Assembly: GCA_021828925.1 (NCBI GenBank)
Contig: JAJZCT010000203.1
Location: 1 to 6,433, forward strand
DNA length: 6,433 nucleotides
Reading direction: 5' to 3'
Source of the DNA: Planctomycetota bacterium
GTDB taxonomy: Bacteria; Planctomycetota; Phycisphaerae; WQYP01
Shown here one piece after another: positions 1 to 6,433 of this stretch. The notes under the pieces are model-generated. The model was given only the letters and a program-made list of their open reading frames with translations, was not told where the DNA came from and searched no databases. The position numbers and the translations under genes were made by a program. Numbering within the stretch: the stretch's first letter is position 1; each line of letters begins with the position of its first letter.

Positions 1-282
1 TGGAGTATACTAACTCATGTCATACGAAATGGATTCTTGAGGCAAGTTGAATCCGCGGCAGAGGAAAAGAAATTGTTCGCCGGCATTGACACTTTAATCT
101 GGCTGGCGTGAGGGTGTTGCGACATGTTCGACTGTGAACAAAATTCTGAGTGCTTTGATTGCGGCATCGGCGCAAGTGTCTGTGTCCGGCAAATCAATGA
201 TATCAACGGCATTCGAGGCGTTACGGTTGAGGCATCGGCGGATATCCGATAACACACTTTTTTCAATACAAGGAGATTGCTT
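1..282. other. Upstream stretch without a convincing gene
   Basis: No gene can be supported here. The + frame beginning at base 1 is open for 36 codons to a TGA at 109-111, so the C-terminal end of an upstream gene is possible, but the translated residues match no family I recognise and the codon third positions are not biased. A second short + frame runs from ATG 124 to TAA 250-252 (42 codons) and has no clear ribosome site. Near the 3' end lies a perfect 10-base palindrome, CGGATATCCG, at 239-248. The decamer GGCATCGGCG occurs twice, at 163-172 and 231-240. TTTAAT at 93-98 resembles a -10 box but has no well-spaced -35. The stretch most likely carries the promoter and leader of the pseudopilin gene. 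Confidence 0.4.
270..275 (+). promoter_or_regulatory. Shine-Dalgarno site that sets the pseudopilin start
   Basis: AAGGAG stands 7 bases before the ATG at 283. It favours that ATG over the in-frame TTG at 277, which would have a spacing of only 1 base. Confidence 0.8.
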
Positions 283-1269
283 ATGTTGACGTTACAAGGC
301 AGCAGCATACCCAAGGGAAATAAATCAAAAGGTTTTACACTCATTGAATTACTGGTGGTCATTTCAATTATCGCGTTGCTCATTGCTTTACTGTTGCCGG
401 CATTGGCACAGGCCAAGGCTCGCGCTGAAGCGGTGGCCTGTGAATCCAATGAATCTGAAATGGGTATTGCCATGCAGGAATATCTGCAGACATGGAAGGG
501 ATTTTATCCGGGTAATGAGGTCGTTAATGGTCAGGGAATTGCCAATAATTTCTGCGTGTGGGTGCCGCGGCTGATGACCATGATGGGCAGTGGATCGGCT
601 AAACTTTTCTATTGCCCGGCACGCCCCATTGATATGGAATATCAGGGCTACCTGTGGCCAACGGGAACCGTTCCGCCGCTGGGCTACGCCAAGGGAACCA
701 TTGAGTTGGGATTCGGTTATACGAAGGGGCAGCAGGTGTTGTTCTTGGGCGGCCAGTGGCCTGCGCAGACGGATTCGCTGGGGCGGGAGATTGCCTTGCC
801 CGCGTTTTCTTATGGATATAACGACTGGGGTACGCTTGGCGCGTTTCCACTTAAAGGGCAGTTGGCTTATGGCGAAGGTCTGGGCGGAGATATTGACGCC
901 ACCGGCGGGCAATATTACCCACAGGTTCCGCAATCTGCCGTACAGAATCCGGCCCAGATGATTGCGATAACCGACCGCATTGATGATGCCTCCCACGGGG
1001 ACCCAAACTATGCATTTATTTATAATTCCGACCCAACACGCACCAGTCTGGCGCTGCCGGAAACGAGTATTCCTGGCGTGGTGCAATGGGCGGAATGGCC
1101 GGGTTCTATTCACGAGGGTGATTCCAATGTTTTATTCGCCGATGGCCATGTGGCACCCTATTCCCAGAAAGACTTGACTCAGATTAACCCCATTCAGGGC
1201 GGATCTCGCATGAACATGATGTGGAATAATGATCATGCCGTTCACGCTCCAAATGGCGGGTTTTATTGA
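283..1269 (+). CDS. Pseudopilin-like protein, prepilin N-terminus and H-X9-DG C-terminal motif
   Basis: This 328-residue protein begins with a short basic leader, then a prepilin peptidase site between Gly17 and Phe18 ([11 protein letters not shown]), with Glu22 as the conserved Glu5 of the mature form. A long hydrophobic helix follows, to about residue 42. Near the C-terminus, His277 followed by nine residues and Asp287-Gly288 (in [10 protein letters not shown]) gives the H-X9-DG motif of the prepilin-type processing-associated family, which is abundant in Planctomycetes and relatives and related to DUF1559 proteins. The length is normal for that family. It should be cleaved and methylated by a prepilin peptidase and sit in the inner membrane or a type II-like pseudopilus; the biological role of these numerous paralogues is not established. 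A Shine-Dalgarno site 7 bases upstream supports the ATG. No terminator is visible in the 120 bases before the next gene, so the two may be co-transcribed (inference). Confidence 0.92.
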   Translation: MLTLQGSSIPKGNKSKGFTLIELLVVISIIALLIALLLPALAQAKARAEAVACESNESEMGIAMQEYLQTWKGFYPGNEVVNGQGIANNFCVWVPRLMTMMGSGSAKLFYCPARPIDMEYQGYLWPTGTVPPLGYAKGTIELGFGYTKGQQVLFLGGQWPAQTDSLGREIALPAFSYGYNDWGTLGAFPLKGQLAYGEGLGGDIDATGGQYYPQVPQSAVQNPAQMIAITDRIDDASHGDPNYAFIYNSDPTRTSLALPETSIPGVVQWAEWPGSIHEGDSNVLFADGHVAPYSQKDLTQINPIQGGSRMNMMWNNDHAVHAPNGGFY

Positions 1270-1375
1270 TACTGGCAGCGGTGACTTCTGTTTGATGACT
1301 AAAAAGGCTACGGGTGGCGTTTAAGTAAGGTCGTATGTCGGCCTTCCCATCCAAGTAATAAGGGTTCCTGTTTTA

Positions 1376-1381
1376 GGGAGG
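1376..1381 (+). promoter_or_regulatory. Shine-Dalgarno site of the PEP-CTERM gene
   Basis: GGGAGG stands 8 bases before the ATG at 1390 and supports that start. The rest of the 120-base gap from 1270 shows no clear promoter or terminator hairpin. Confidence 0.75.
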
Positions 1382-1389
1382 TTTTCATC

Positions 1390-3063
1390 ATGAATTCCAA
1401 TATTCTTTCAACACGGCGGCTGGCGCTTTTGTCAGCTGGGGTATCGTTGCTCGGTGCGGCTACTGCTTTTGGTGCAGGCCCGGGCGGATCGATCAGCATT
1501 TCCTCCGCCCCGGCGCTTTCGCTGGGAGCCGGCGGCCTCTCCCAAGGGTTGGTGGCATCGTTATGGCACGTGGGTAATCCAGGCGCAAAAGGTTCCGGCC
1601 AATACGGCATTCCGGGAACGGGATTCGGCCCGTCGCCGAGCCTCAGTGATGTGCAGGATGTGGAGCAGTACATTAGTGGATCCTATTCTAACGCTAACAC
1701 CGGCCAGATTTGGGGGGCACCCGCGCCGTCCTATTCGTTTTTGAACACGGCCGACACCTTCAGCTACACTGGCGGGAATGGAACTCCTACAAATGCGTTC
1801 CTTGGATCGGATGCGAATGGTGCCGCGAAGTATGATGTCAGCTACTGGCAGACATCAATGATTGATCAGATGGGCTACATCAAGATCGCCGCTCCCGGCA
1901 CGTACACATTTAACATGAGTCAGGCCGACGACGCTGGGGCAGTTTATCTCGGCGGCACGGGAATTACGCCGACCGGGAACGCGGGAACCGGAACGCTAGT
2001 AGTCGCTAACGGTTATGCCAACACGGCCTCCAGCGCGAATCCTTCCACTACAGGTGGTTACATTCCTACCACCGACAGCACGGCAAGTGTGACTTTCAGC
2101 AACGCTGGCTATTACCCCATTGAAGTAATGAATTACCAGCAAGGTGGTGGGGCGGGACTTAACTTCTCCGTAACCGCCCCGAGCGGCGGCGCTGCGGTAG
2201 GCTACTATACAACGACTGCCGCGGCCTCGGCCGTTACGAGTCTTGCCACGCCTGCGCCGGCAACGCCACCAACCCCCACGGATGAGTGGAACTTCGCCAA
2301 GTCCGCCATCAGCGGCAGCACGGTTTCGGATATCGGCACCGCAGGGTCGGCCAGCACCGCTGGAACAATCGTTGGCACCGGCAACACCATCAGCGGTGGT
2401 GCTTTGGTGACAAGCAACAGCGGCTCTGGAAACGGCATGTCCGTGCCTGGCTCCACTTTTGCCAATTACACAGGTGACTTCACAATTTCGGTTACGTTCA
2501 ACCGCTCACCGAGCGATCCGTCTAACAACTACTCGACCGTTATGTCAATGGGCACAAAAGGCAATCAAGCCTCCAACTGGATAATTGTGCATCCCGATCG
2601 CGGGAACAGCCCGCATTTGTCAACGTTTGAGACACAGACATCCGGTAGTGACTTGGCTTTATCTGCTAGTAATGGGCTTTCCAATCCTACCGGCCAGCTC
2701 ACGCAGGAGGTGCTGGTTTATAGCGCCAGCACGAATACCCTGTCGCTTTACATCAATGGAGTGTTGCAAATGTTCGGTTCTCCCCTACTAGGCGGTACGA
2801 ACCGAGCGATGAGTTTGGCAGTTCTGGCTGATCCGAGTGGTGCCACCGCCTCAGACGGCTTAGGGGGCTTGGATCCGTTTACCGATCCTACAACATTGGC
2901 CAGCTACTATGACCTCTCCACTTGGAACTCCGCGCTGACTGCGGGGCAAGTTGCCGGCCTGTATGCGGCAACGCCGGTTCCGGAACCGGGGGTCGTGGCT
3001 CTGCTTGGCCTCGGTGCCATGGGCATGCTGCTGGTAGGCCGTCGCCGTAAGGCCCGTTGTTAA
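1390..3063 (+). CDS. PEP-CTERM exported protein with PA14-like and LamG-like domains
   Basis: The 557-residue protein has an N-terminal signal peptide (Arg9-Arg10, hydrophobic core to about residue 26, likely cleavage after Ala26 or Ala29). Residues about 50-280 resemble a PA14-type beta-sandwich: an APGTYTFNMSQADDAGAVYL stretch with Asp180-Asp181 in the position typical of PA14 'DDG' loops, followed by a strand like those closing the fold (YYPIEVMNYQQGGG). Residues about 298-527 resemble a LamG/concanavalin-like laminin-G fold, opening with DEWNF and including the typical LYINGVLQ strand at 453-460. The C-terminus has Val-Pro-Glu-Pro at 530-533, a hydrophobic segment and a basic end (RRRK), which is the PEP-CTERM sorting signal recognised by exosortase. 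The protein is probably moved to the outer surface or extracellular matrix, where both domains suggest carbohydrate binding. No enzyme motif is seen. Composition is strongly Gly/Ser/Thr/Ala. The domain calls come from pattern reading; the PEP-CTERM call is the firmest. Confidence 0.88.
   Translation: MNSNILSTRRLALLSAGVSLLGAATAFGAGPGGSISISSAPALSLGAGGLSQGLVASLWHVGNPGAKGSGQYGIPGTGFGPSPSLSDVQDVEQYISGSYSNANTGQIWGAPAPSYSFLNTADTFSYTGGNGTPTNAFLGSDANGAAKYDVSYWQTSMIDQMGYIKIAAPGTYTFNMSQADDAGAVYLGGTGITPTGNAGTGTLVVANGYANTASSANPSTTGGYIPTTDSTASVTFSNAGYYPIEVMNYQQGGGAGLNFSVTAPSGGAAVGYYTTTAAASAVTSLATPAPATPPTPTDEWNFAKSAISGSTVSDIGTAGSASTAGTIVGTGNTISGGALVTSNSGSGNGMSVPGSTFANYTGDFTISVTFNRSPSDPSNNYSTVMSMGTKGNQASNWIIVHPDRGNSPHLSTFETQTSGSDLALSASNGLSNPTGQLTQEVLVYSASTNTLSLYINGVLQMFGSPLLGGTNRAMSLAVLADPSGATASDGLGGLDPFTDPTTLASYYDLSTWNSALTAGQVAGLYAATPVPEPGVVALLGLGAMGMLLVGRRRKARC
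2974..2989. repeat. Perfect 16-base palindrome inside the PVPEP codons
   Basis: CCGGTTCCGGAACCGG equals its own reverse complement and covers the codons for Pro-Val-Pro-Glu-Pro at the PEP-CTERM motif. The central GTTCCGGAAC follows from one codon choice for Val-Pro-Glu-Pro; the flanking CC/GG extend it. Confidence 0.7.
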
Positions 3064-3085
3064 TAATGGATGTTTTTCGTCGTAA

Positions 3086-3105
3086 AGGGCAATAACCTGT
3101 GCCCT
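3086..3105 (+). other. Small hairpin after the PEP-CTERM gene
   Basis: AGGGCA (3086-3091) and TGCCCT (3100-3105) can form a 6-bp stem with an 8-base loop. It has no T-run after it, so it is not a terminator by itself. It lies between the stop codon at 3063 and the strong terminator at 3128, and could be an mRNA 3'-end structure or chance. Confidence 0.3.
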
Positions 3106-3127
3106 GCGATAAAACTCTCCTGAATGC

Positions 3128-3175
3128 ACCTCCTCCGGGAGCTTCTTACTCCTTGTGCTCCCGGAGGAGGTTTTT
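3128..3175 (+). terminator. Rho-independent terminator after the PEP-CTERM gene
   Basis: A perfect 15-bp stem pairs ACCTCCTCCGGGAGC (3128-3142) with GCTCCCGGAGGAGGT (3157-3171) around a 14-base loop. It is followed by TTTTT at 3171-3175, whose first T is in the stem. The T-run is only on the 3' side, so it acts on + strand transcripts. It separates the pseudopilin/PEP-CTERM unit from the glycosidase unit that starts at 3341, which implies the latter has its own promoter between about 3176 and 3326. Confidence 0.9.
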
Positions 3176-3340
3176 GCGTGATGGCGAAGATCATGCGAGA
3201 ACCCGCTTTGTTTTAACCATCCGGCCCGTGCCGGCTGCGATTTGCCGGTAAAACCCCGTTGCATACACGTCTGACGTTCCCCGCGTGCAGCAACAAACCG
3301 TTGACAGTGCTTCAATTTCTCCAAATAAGGAAGCCGGCTT
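3176..3340 (+). promoter_or_regulatory. Probable promoter and leader region of the glycosidase unit
   Basis: No gene is seen in this stretch. It follows a strong terminator and precedes a gene, so a promoter is expected here by position. An exact TTGACA lies at 3301-3306, but no acceptable -10 stands 16-18 bases downstream and the site would overlap the ribosome site, so I do not call it. AAGGAAG at 3327-3333 is the Shine-Dalgarno site, 7 bases before the ATG at 3341. Confidence 0.45.
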
Positions 3341-4966
3341 ATGAAAAATTTTAATCGACGGCGAAATTCCTCTTGTAGATTCAATATCACACGCATCGCG
3401 GTGCCCGCGGTGCTGGCGCTTTGCGCTGCGGTGCTGGTTCCGGCGGCTTCAGTGTCGGCTTTAATGCGCAATGTGTTACGTATACCCGCATCTCAGCGCA
3501 ACAGCTTTTATCCCTGCAATCGTCCGCCGCTGCTGCCGGAAGCGGTATTGCGGTTACCGTACGGAGCTGTGGACGTTCACGGCTGGGTACACAACATGCT
3601 GGTCATTGAATCCCACGGCATGGCGGGCCACATGGACGAGGTGAAGAATGGGCGCGATGTGGTTGACGGTCCAGCCGACTGGTGCGATTACAATAAAACC
3701 GCTTGGACGCATCGTGGCTCGATGAGCGCCAATGGTTGGGAAGAATTGCCCTATTGGTTGCGCGGTTATGTTCCCATGGCCTACCTGCTGAAGAATAAGC
3801 GTATGATGGCCGATGCCGCCCATTGGATACACGGCATTATGTCCACACAGTTGCCGGATGGCTATTTTGGCCCCTTGCGGCTGAAGACGGCGCATCATGG
3901 CCTGCCCTCGCTGTGGCCCAATCAGATTATGCTGGAAGTATTGCAGGAATATTACCGCGCCACCGGTGACAAACGAATTATTCATCTGGAAACCCGTTAC
4001 TTCCATTATCTCGCCGGCTTGCCGCCCAAGGTATTCAGTCTCGGCTGGGGCGCGGTGCGCTGGAGTGAGGGAATTCATGATATTTATTGGCTTTATAACC
4101 GCACCGGTGATAAGGCTCTTCTTAAACTTGTAAAAACCATCAACGCCCATAGCGCCGATTGGACCGCGGGTGTGGCTTCGTACCATGGTGTAAACTTTGG
4201 TGAAGGTTTCCGTGAGCCCGCGGAGTATTATGAACTTTCGCATAATAAGCGCGATCTTCGGGACACCCGCAAGGATTGGAAAATCATGTTCGGTCTGTAT
4301 GGCCAGGTGGCGGGGGGCGGATACGGGGCTGATGAAAATGCCCGCTTTGGTTACTTCGGCCCGAGGCAGGGTATTGAAACCTGCGCCATTGTTGAAAACA
4401 TGCTCAGCGATGAAATCCTCACCCGGATTTCCGGCAATCCCTTCTGGGCCGATCGCTGTGATCGATTGGCCATGAACATGCTCCCCGCGGCCGCCACCGC
4501 CAATATGAAAGCATTGCATTATTTAACCGCCCCCAATCAGATACAACTGGATCCCGGCAACAAACATCCGGATATTGATGACAGCGGCACGATGTTTTCC
4601 TACAGCGCCGGCCCGGTCTACCGATGTTGTGAGCATAACTTCAGCCAAGGCTGGCCTTATTACAACGAAAGTGTGTGGCTGGCCACAAGCGATAATGGCC
4701 TGCTGGCCAATTTTTACAGTGATTCAGATGTAACGGCCAAGGTTGGCAGCGGTCAAACTGTACACCTGATCGAATCCACGCGTTATCCGTTTGGCCAGAA
4801 CATCCGCTTCAGCGTCAGAACCGCACGCAGCGCCAAGTTCCCGCTGTATGTTCGTGTGCCGGACTGGTGTCGGGGGGGCATCGGTGAAAATCAATGGCCG
4901 GCCGGTGGCGGTGAAAGCGGTTCCCTGCTCCTATCTTCGGATCAATCGCACCTGGAAGAATGGTGA
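3341..4966 (+). CDS. GH127/DUF1680-type glycosidase, catalytic part, frame broken near the 3' end
   Basis: As read, this is 541 residues; only the first 512 are authentic. A signal peptide with a long basic n-region and hydrophobic core (about 19-39) ends in VSA, with likely cleavage after Ala40, so the enzyme is exported. The (alpha/alpha)6-barrel catalytic part follows, with family landmarks ELPYWLRGYVPMAYLL, GIETCAIVENM and YRCCEHNF. By analogy with characterised GH127 beta-L-arabinofuranosidase HypBA1, Glu346, Cys348, Cys429 and Cys430 would bind zinc and Cys429 would be the nucleophile; Glu332 (ADENAR) is a plausible acid/base residue. All are present, so the active site looks intact. 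The substrate is probably arabinofuranosyl groups of plant or algal polymers, but DUF1680 covers several specificities. After Gly512 a run of seven G (4872-4878) throws the frame, and residues 513-541 are unrelated out-of-frame sequence. The rest of the protein continues in another frame to 5888. A good ribosome site supports the start. Confidence 0.9.
   Translation: MKNFNRRRNSSCRFNITRIAVPAVLALCAAVLVPAASVSALMRNVLRIPASQRNSFYPCNRPPLLPEAVLRLPYGAVDVHGWVHNMLVIESHGMAGHMDEVKNGRDVVDGPADWCDYNKTAWTHRGSMSANGWEELPYWLRGYVPMAYLLKNKRMMADAAHWIHGIMSTQLPDGYFGPLRLKTAHHGLPSLWPNQIMLEVLQEYYRATGDKRIIHLETRYFHYLAGLPPKVFSLGWGAVRWSEGIHDIYWLYNRTGDKALLKLVKTINAHSADWTAGVASYHGVNFGEGFREPAEYYELSHNKRDLRDTRKDWKIMFGLYGQVAGGGYGADENARFGYFGPRQGIETCAIVENMLSDEILTRISGNPFWADRCDRLAMNMLPAAATANMKALHYLTAPNQIQLDPGNKHPDIDDSGTMFSYSAGPVYRCCEHNFSQGWPYYNESVWLATSDNGLLANFYSDSDVTAKVGSGQTVHLIESTRYPFGQNIRFSVRTARSAKFPLYVRVPDWCRGGIGENQWPAGGGESGSLLLSSDQSHLEEW
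4872..4878 (+). other. Seven-G run at the frame break in the GH127 gene
   Basis: The codons read Cys-Arg-Gly up to 4876 in the first frame. Removing one G gives CGG GGG GCA TCG GTG, that is Arg-Gly-Ala-Ser-Val-Lys-Ile-Asn-Gly, which is the expected family sequence at this point. So the run has one G more than an intact gene needs (seven instead of six). Possible causes are a sequencing or assembly error, a real recent mutation, phase variation, or polymerase slippage that restores the frame in part of the transcripts. Confidence 0.85.
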
Positions 4967-5888
4967 TATTGTCAATCTGACGTTACCCATGCATGTGACG
5001 GTACATCGGTGGACCAGCAATCCACAGGCTCGAAATGCCGTATCAATCAGTTATGGCCCGTTGGCATTTTCGTTGAAAATCAAGGAAAAGTGGAACGCGT
5101 ACCCGGGGGTATCATTATGGCCGCACTGGGCGGTATATCCGGCCTCGCCATGGAATTATGGATTGCTTTTAAATTCTCACAATCCGGCCAGCGAATTTAA
5201 AGTCATTCGCAAAGCCGGTCCGGTTCCATTGCAGCCATGGACGCAAAAGACGGTGCCCATTGCCCTGCGGGTTAAAGCCCGGCAGATACCAGCCTGGAAG
5301 ATCAACAAATTCGGCATGATCGGAAGAATTCATGAAAGCCCGGTGATCTCCACGCAGCCGACCCGGACGGTAACTTTGATACCCATGGGGGCGGCTCGTC
5401 TGCGCGTGTCCATGTTTCCGGTGATCGGCTCCGGTCCGGATGCCCATCATTGGCGCGCGCACCGCAAGGCGGTGGCTTCGGCTTCGTGGTGTAACCCCGG
5501 CGATTCCATCCCGGCCATGATCGACGGCATAACGCCGACATCTTCAGCCGATATGGAAAATGTTCCGCGCTTTACCTGGTGGCCGCATGAAGGAACGCGG
5601 GAATGGGCGCAACTGACCTTTTCCAGAATCAGGCACGTATCGCAATGCTCGGTATACTGGTTCGATGATCAGGCGGTGCATGGCAATTGCCGGACGCCGG
5701 AAAGCTGGAAACTTTATTACCGGCAGAATGGGCATTGGGTGCCGGTCAGCAATCCCAGCGGATACGGGGACGCGATCAATCGATACAATGTCGTGCGATT
5801 TACCCCCGTTGCCACCGGTGCCCTGCGGATGGTGGTGCAACTTAAACCGCACCACTCCGGCGGGATTATGCAGTGGAAAGTTCATTGA
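4878..5888 (+). CDS. GH127/DUF1680-type glycosidase, C-terminal part after the frame break
   Basis: This is the continuation of the gene that starts at 3341, in a different frame. It supplies residues 513-848 of the restored 848-residue protein. It opens with the family's beta-sandwich sequence (ASVKINGRPV, then SYLRINRTWKNGDIVNLTLP and ISYGPLAFSLKI). The last roughly 118 residues (about 730-848) form a discoidin-like C-terminal domain with WWPHEGTREWAQLTF, SVYWFDD, SWKLYYR and the closing SGGIMQWKV, as often found in large DUF1680 proteins; it may bind carbohydrate (inference). The frame is open upstream to a TTG at 4791, but residues from there to 4877 overlap the first frame and are nonsense, and no ribosome site is seen, so independent translation is unlikely. 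With 336 codons free of stops and family motifs intact, the break looks recent or artefactual rather than an old pseudogene. Confidence 0.85.
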   Translation, partial: ASVKINGRPVAVKAVPCSYLRINRTWKNGDIVNLTLPMHVTVHRWTSNPQARNAVSISYGPLAFSLKIKEKWNAYPGVSLWPHWAVYPASPWNYGLLLNSHNPASEFKVIRKAGPVPLQPWTQKTVPIALRVKARQIPAWKINKFGMIGRIHESPVISTQPTRTVTLIPMGAARLRVSMFPVIGSGPDAHHWRAHRKAVASASWCNPGDSIPAMIDGITPTSSADMENVPRFTWWPHEGTREWAQLTFSRIRHVSQCSVYWFDDQAVHGNCRTPESWKLYYRQNGHWVPVSNPSGYGDAINRYNVVRFTPVATGALRMVVQLKPHHSGGIMQWKVH

Positions 5889-5909
5889 TGTAACTGGAGT
5901 ACAGGTATC

Positions 5910-6433
5910 GTGAAAATCAATCAATCGTGTGTGTTGTTTTCGTCCATGACAAGTGTTGCATCGCGGCGTATGGACAGGATGCTCGTGTCTGTATGCCTGC
6001 TGGTATTGCTGCCGTTGCTGGTGCTGGGGCAATTCAGTGCCGCGCCGAGTGCCACAGCGGCCCCGGCGTTTCGTCCGCCGGCGGTGCCGCTGGTGACCTT
6101 TGATCCGTATATGAGCATCTGGTCGGAAAGGAATCATCTGGCCGATCATCGCACGCGTTATTGGGATGGCCGGATTCAGAGTCTGGTGAGTCTGGTGCGT
6201 GTGGATGGCACCACCTATCGGCTTATGGGCAATCAACCCAAGACCGCGCCGGCCATGCACCAGGTCCGTGTTACGGTGCGACCGACAACCACGATTTATC
6301 AGTTCTCCAACCACAAAATTGATCTCACGCTGACTTTTATGACCCCGCGTTTGCCCTCTCACCTCAAGACCATGACGCTGCCGGTAACCTATATTACCTG
6401 GAGCGTAAAATCAGCCGATGGACAATCCCATCA
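5910..6433 (+). CDS. DUF4964/DUF5127 glutaminase A-like exported protein, N-terminal part, cut by window end
   Basis: 174 codons are visible and the frame is open to the end. A GTG start is chosen because GGAG (5896-5899) stands 10 bases before it and the gap to the previous stop is only 21 bases; ATG codons at 5946 and 5970 are alternatives without a ribosome site. A basic n-region and a Leu/Val-rich core (residues 25-40) form a signal peptide, probably cleaved in the Ala-rich stretch at 44-53. RPPAVPLVTFDPYMSIWS (55-72) followed by TRYWDG, LVRVDGTTYRLMG is the DUF4964 N-terminal signature. From about residue 117, HQVRVTVRPTTTIYQF and LTLTFMTPRLPSHL then PVTYITWSV match the start of DUF5127 (glutaminase A N-terminal domain). 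Full-length relatives are usually above 650 residues, so most of the gene lies outside. The 'glutaminase' name comes from fungal GtaA; bacterial members near glycosidases may have a different activity. Likely in one operon with the GH127 gene. Confidence 0.85.
   Translation, partial: MKINQSCVLFSSMTSVASRRMDRMLVSVCLLVLLPLLVLGQFSAAPSATAAPAFRPPAVPLVTFDPYMSIWSERNHLADHRTRYWDGRIQSLVSLVRVDGTTYRLMGNQPKTAPAMHQVRVTVRPTTTIYQFSNHKIDLTLTFMTPRLPSHLKTMTLPVTYITWSVKSADGQSH

Noticed and set aside
86..114. Promoter from exact TTGACA at 86-91
   Set aside because: The -10 position reads TGAGGG, which does not resemble TATAAT.
104..120. Sigma-54-like TGGC...TTGC site
   Set aside because: GG (105-106) and GC (119-120) are 12 bases apart instead of the required 10.
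277..282. TTG start two codons upstream of the chosen pseudopilin start
   Set aside because: It would sit 1 base from the Shine-Dalgarno site; the ATG at 283 has a normal 7-base spacing.
15..473. 152-codon open frame on the - strand
   Set aside because: It overlaps the well-supported pseudopilin N-terminus by about 190 bases, and its translation matches no family I recognise.
388..1113. 241-codon open frame on the - strand inside the pseudopilin gene
   Set aside because: Antisense shadow with Arg-rich sequence and no family resemblance.
1390..1480. Twin-arginine (Tat) export signal in the PEP-CTERM protein
   Set aside because: Arg9-Arg10 is present, but the following residues lack the typical Phe-Leu-Lys pattern; an ordinary Sec signal fits.
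3247..3262. Second sigma-54-like GG...GC pair before the glycosidase gene
   Set aside because: The spacing is again 12 instead of 10, and the flanking bases do not match the consensus.
3301..3329. Promoter from exact TTGACA at 3301-3306
   Set aside because: No -10 box at 16-18 bases; the expected place holds AATAAG-like sequence that overlaps the ribosome site.
3404..3430. Lipoprotein signal (Cys in the GH127 signal peptide)
   Set aside because: The residues before the Cys are Leu-Ala-Leu; a lipobox needs a small residue at -1, and the Cys is in the middle of the hydrophobic core.
5544..6362. 272-codon open frame on the - strand
   Set aside because: It runs antisense to the end of the GH127 gene and the start of the DUF4964 gene, both with clear family motifs; its own translation is His/Arg-rich and unrecognisable.

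Overview
The window looks like bacterial chromosome from the PVC group. Planctomycetota (Phycisphaerae-like) fits best, with Verrucomicrobiota or Lentisphaerota as alternatives. The evidence is the combination of an H-X9-DG type pseudopilin, a PEP-CTERM surface protein and large exported carbohydrate-active enzymes, with moderate GC and clear Shine-Dalgarno sites. The taxonomic call is inference from family content, not from a marker gene.

Layout: every supported gene is on the + strand. Positions 1-282 are a leader or intergenic stretch with no convincing gene. At 283-1269 lies a pseudopilin-like protein with a prepilin N-terminus and a C-terminal H-X9-DG motif. At 1390-3063 lies an exported Gly/Ser/Thr/Ala-rich protein with PA14-like and LamG-like parts and a PEP-CTERM sorting tail. 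A strong rho-independent terminator (3128-3175) closes this first unit. The second unit starts at 3341 with a secreted DUF1680/GH127-type enzyme (beta-L-arabinofuranosidase family). Its reading frame is broken at a run of seven G (4872-4878), so it reads as two overlapping fragments, 3341-4966 and 4878-5888. After 21 bases comes the start of a DUF4964/DUF5127 'glutaminase A-like' exported protein (5910 to the window end, truncated by the window).

Working picture (inference): this is a glycan or glycoprotein degradation locus. The GH127-like enzyme and the glutaminase-like protein are probably co-transcribed and exported. The PA14/LamG PEP-CTERM protein and the pseudopilin would be surface or envelope components made next to them. 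No transporter, regulator, sortase (exosortase) or secretion machinery is visible here. The most notable point is the single-base frame break in an otherwise well-conserved glycosidase.
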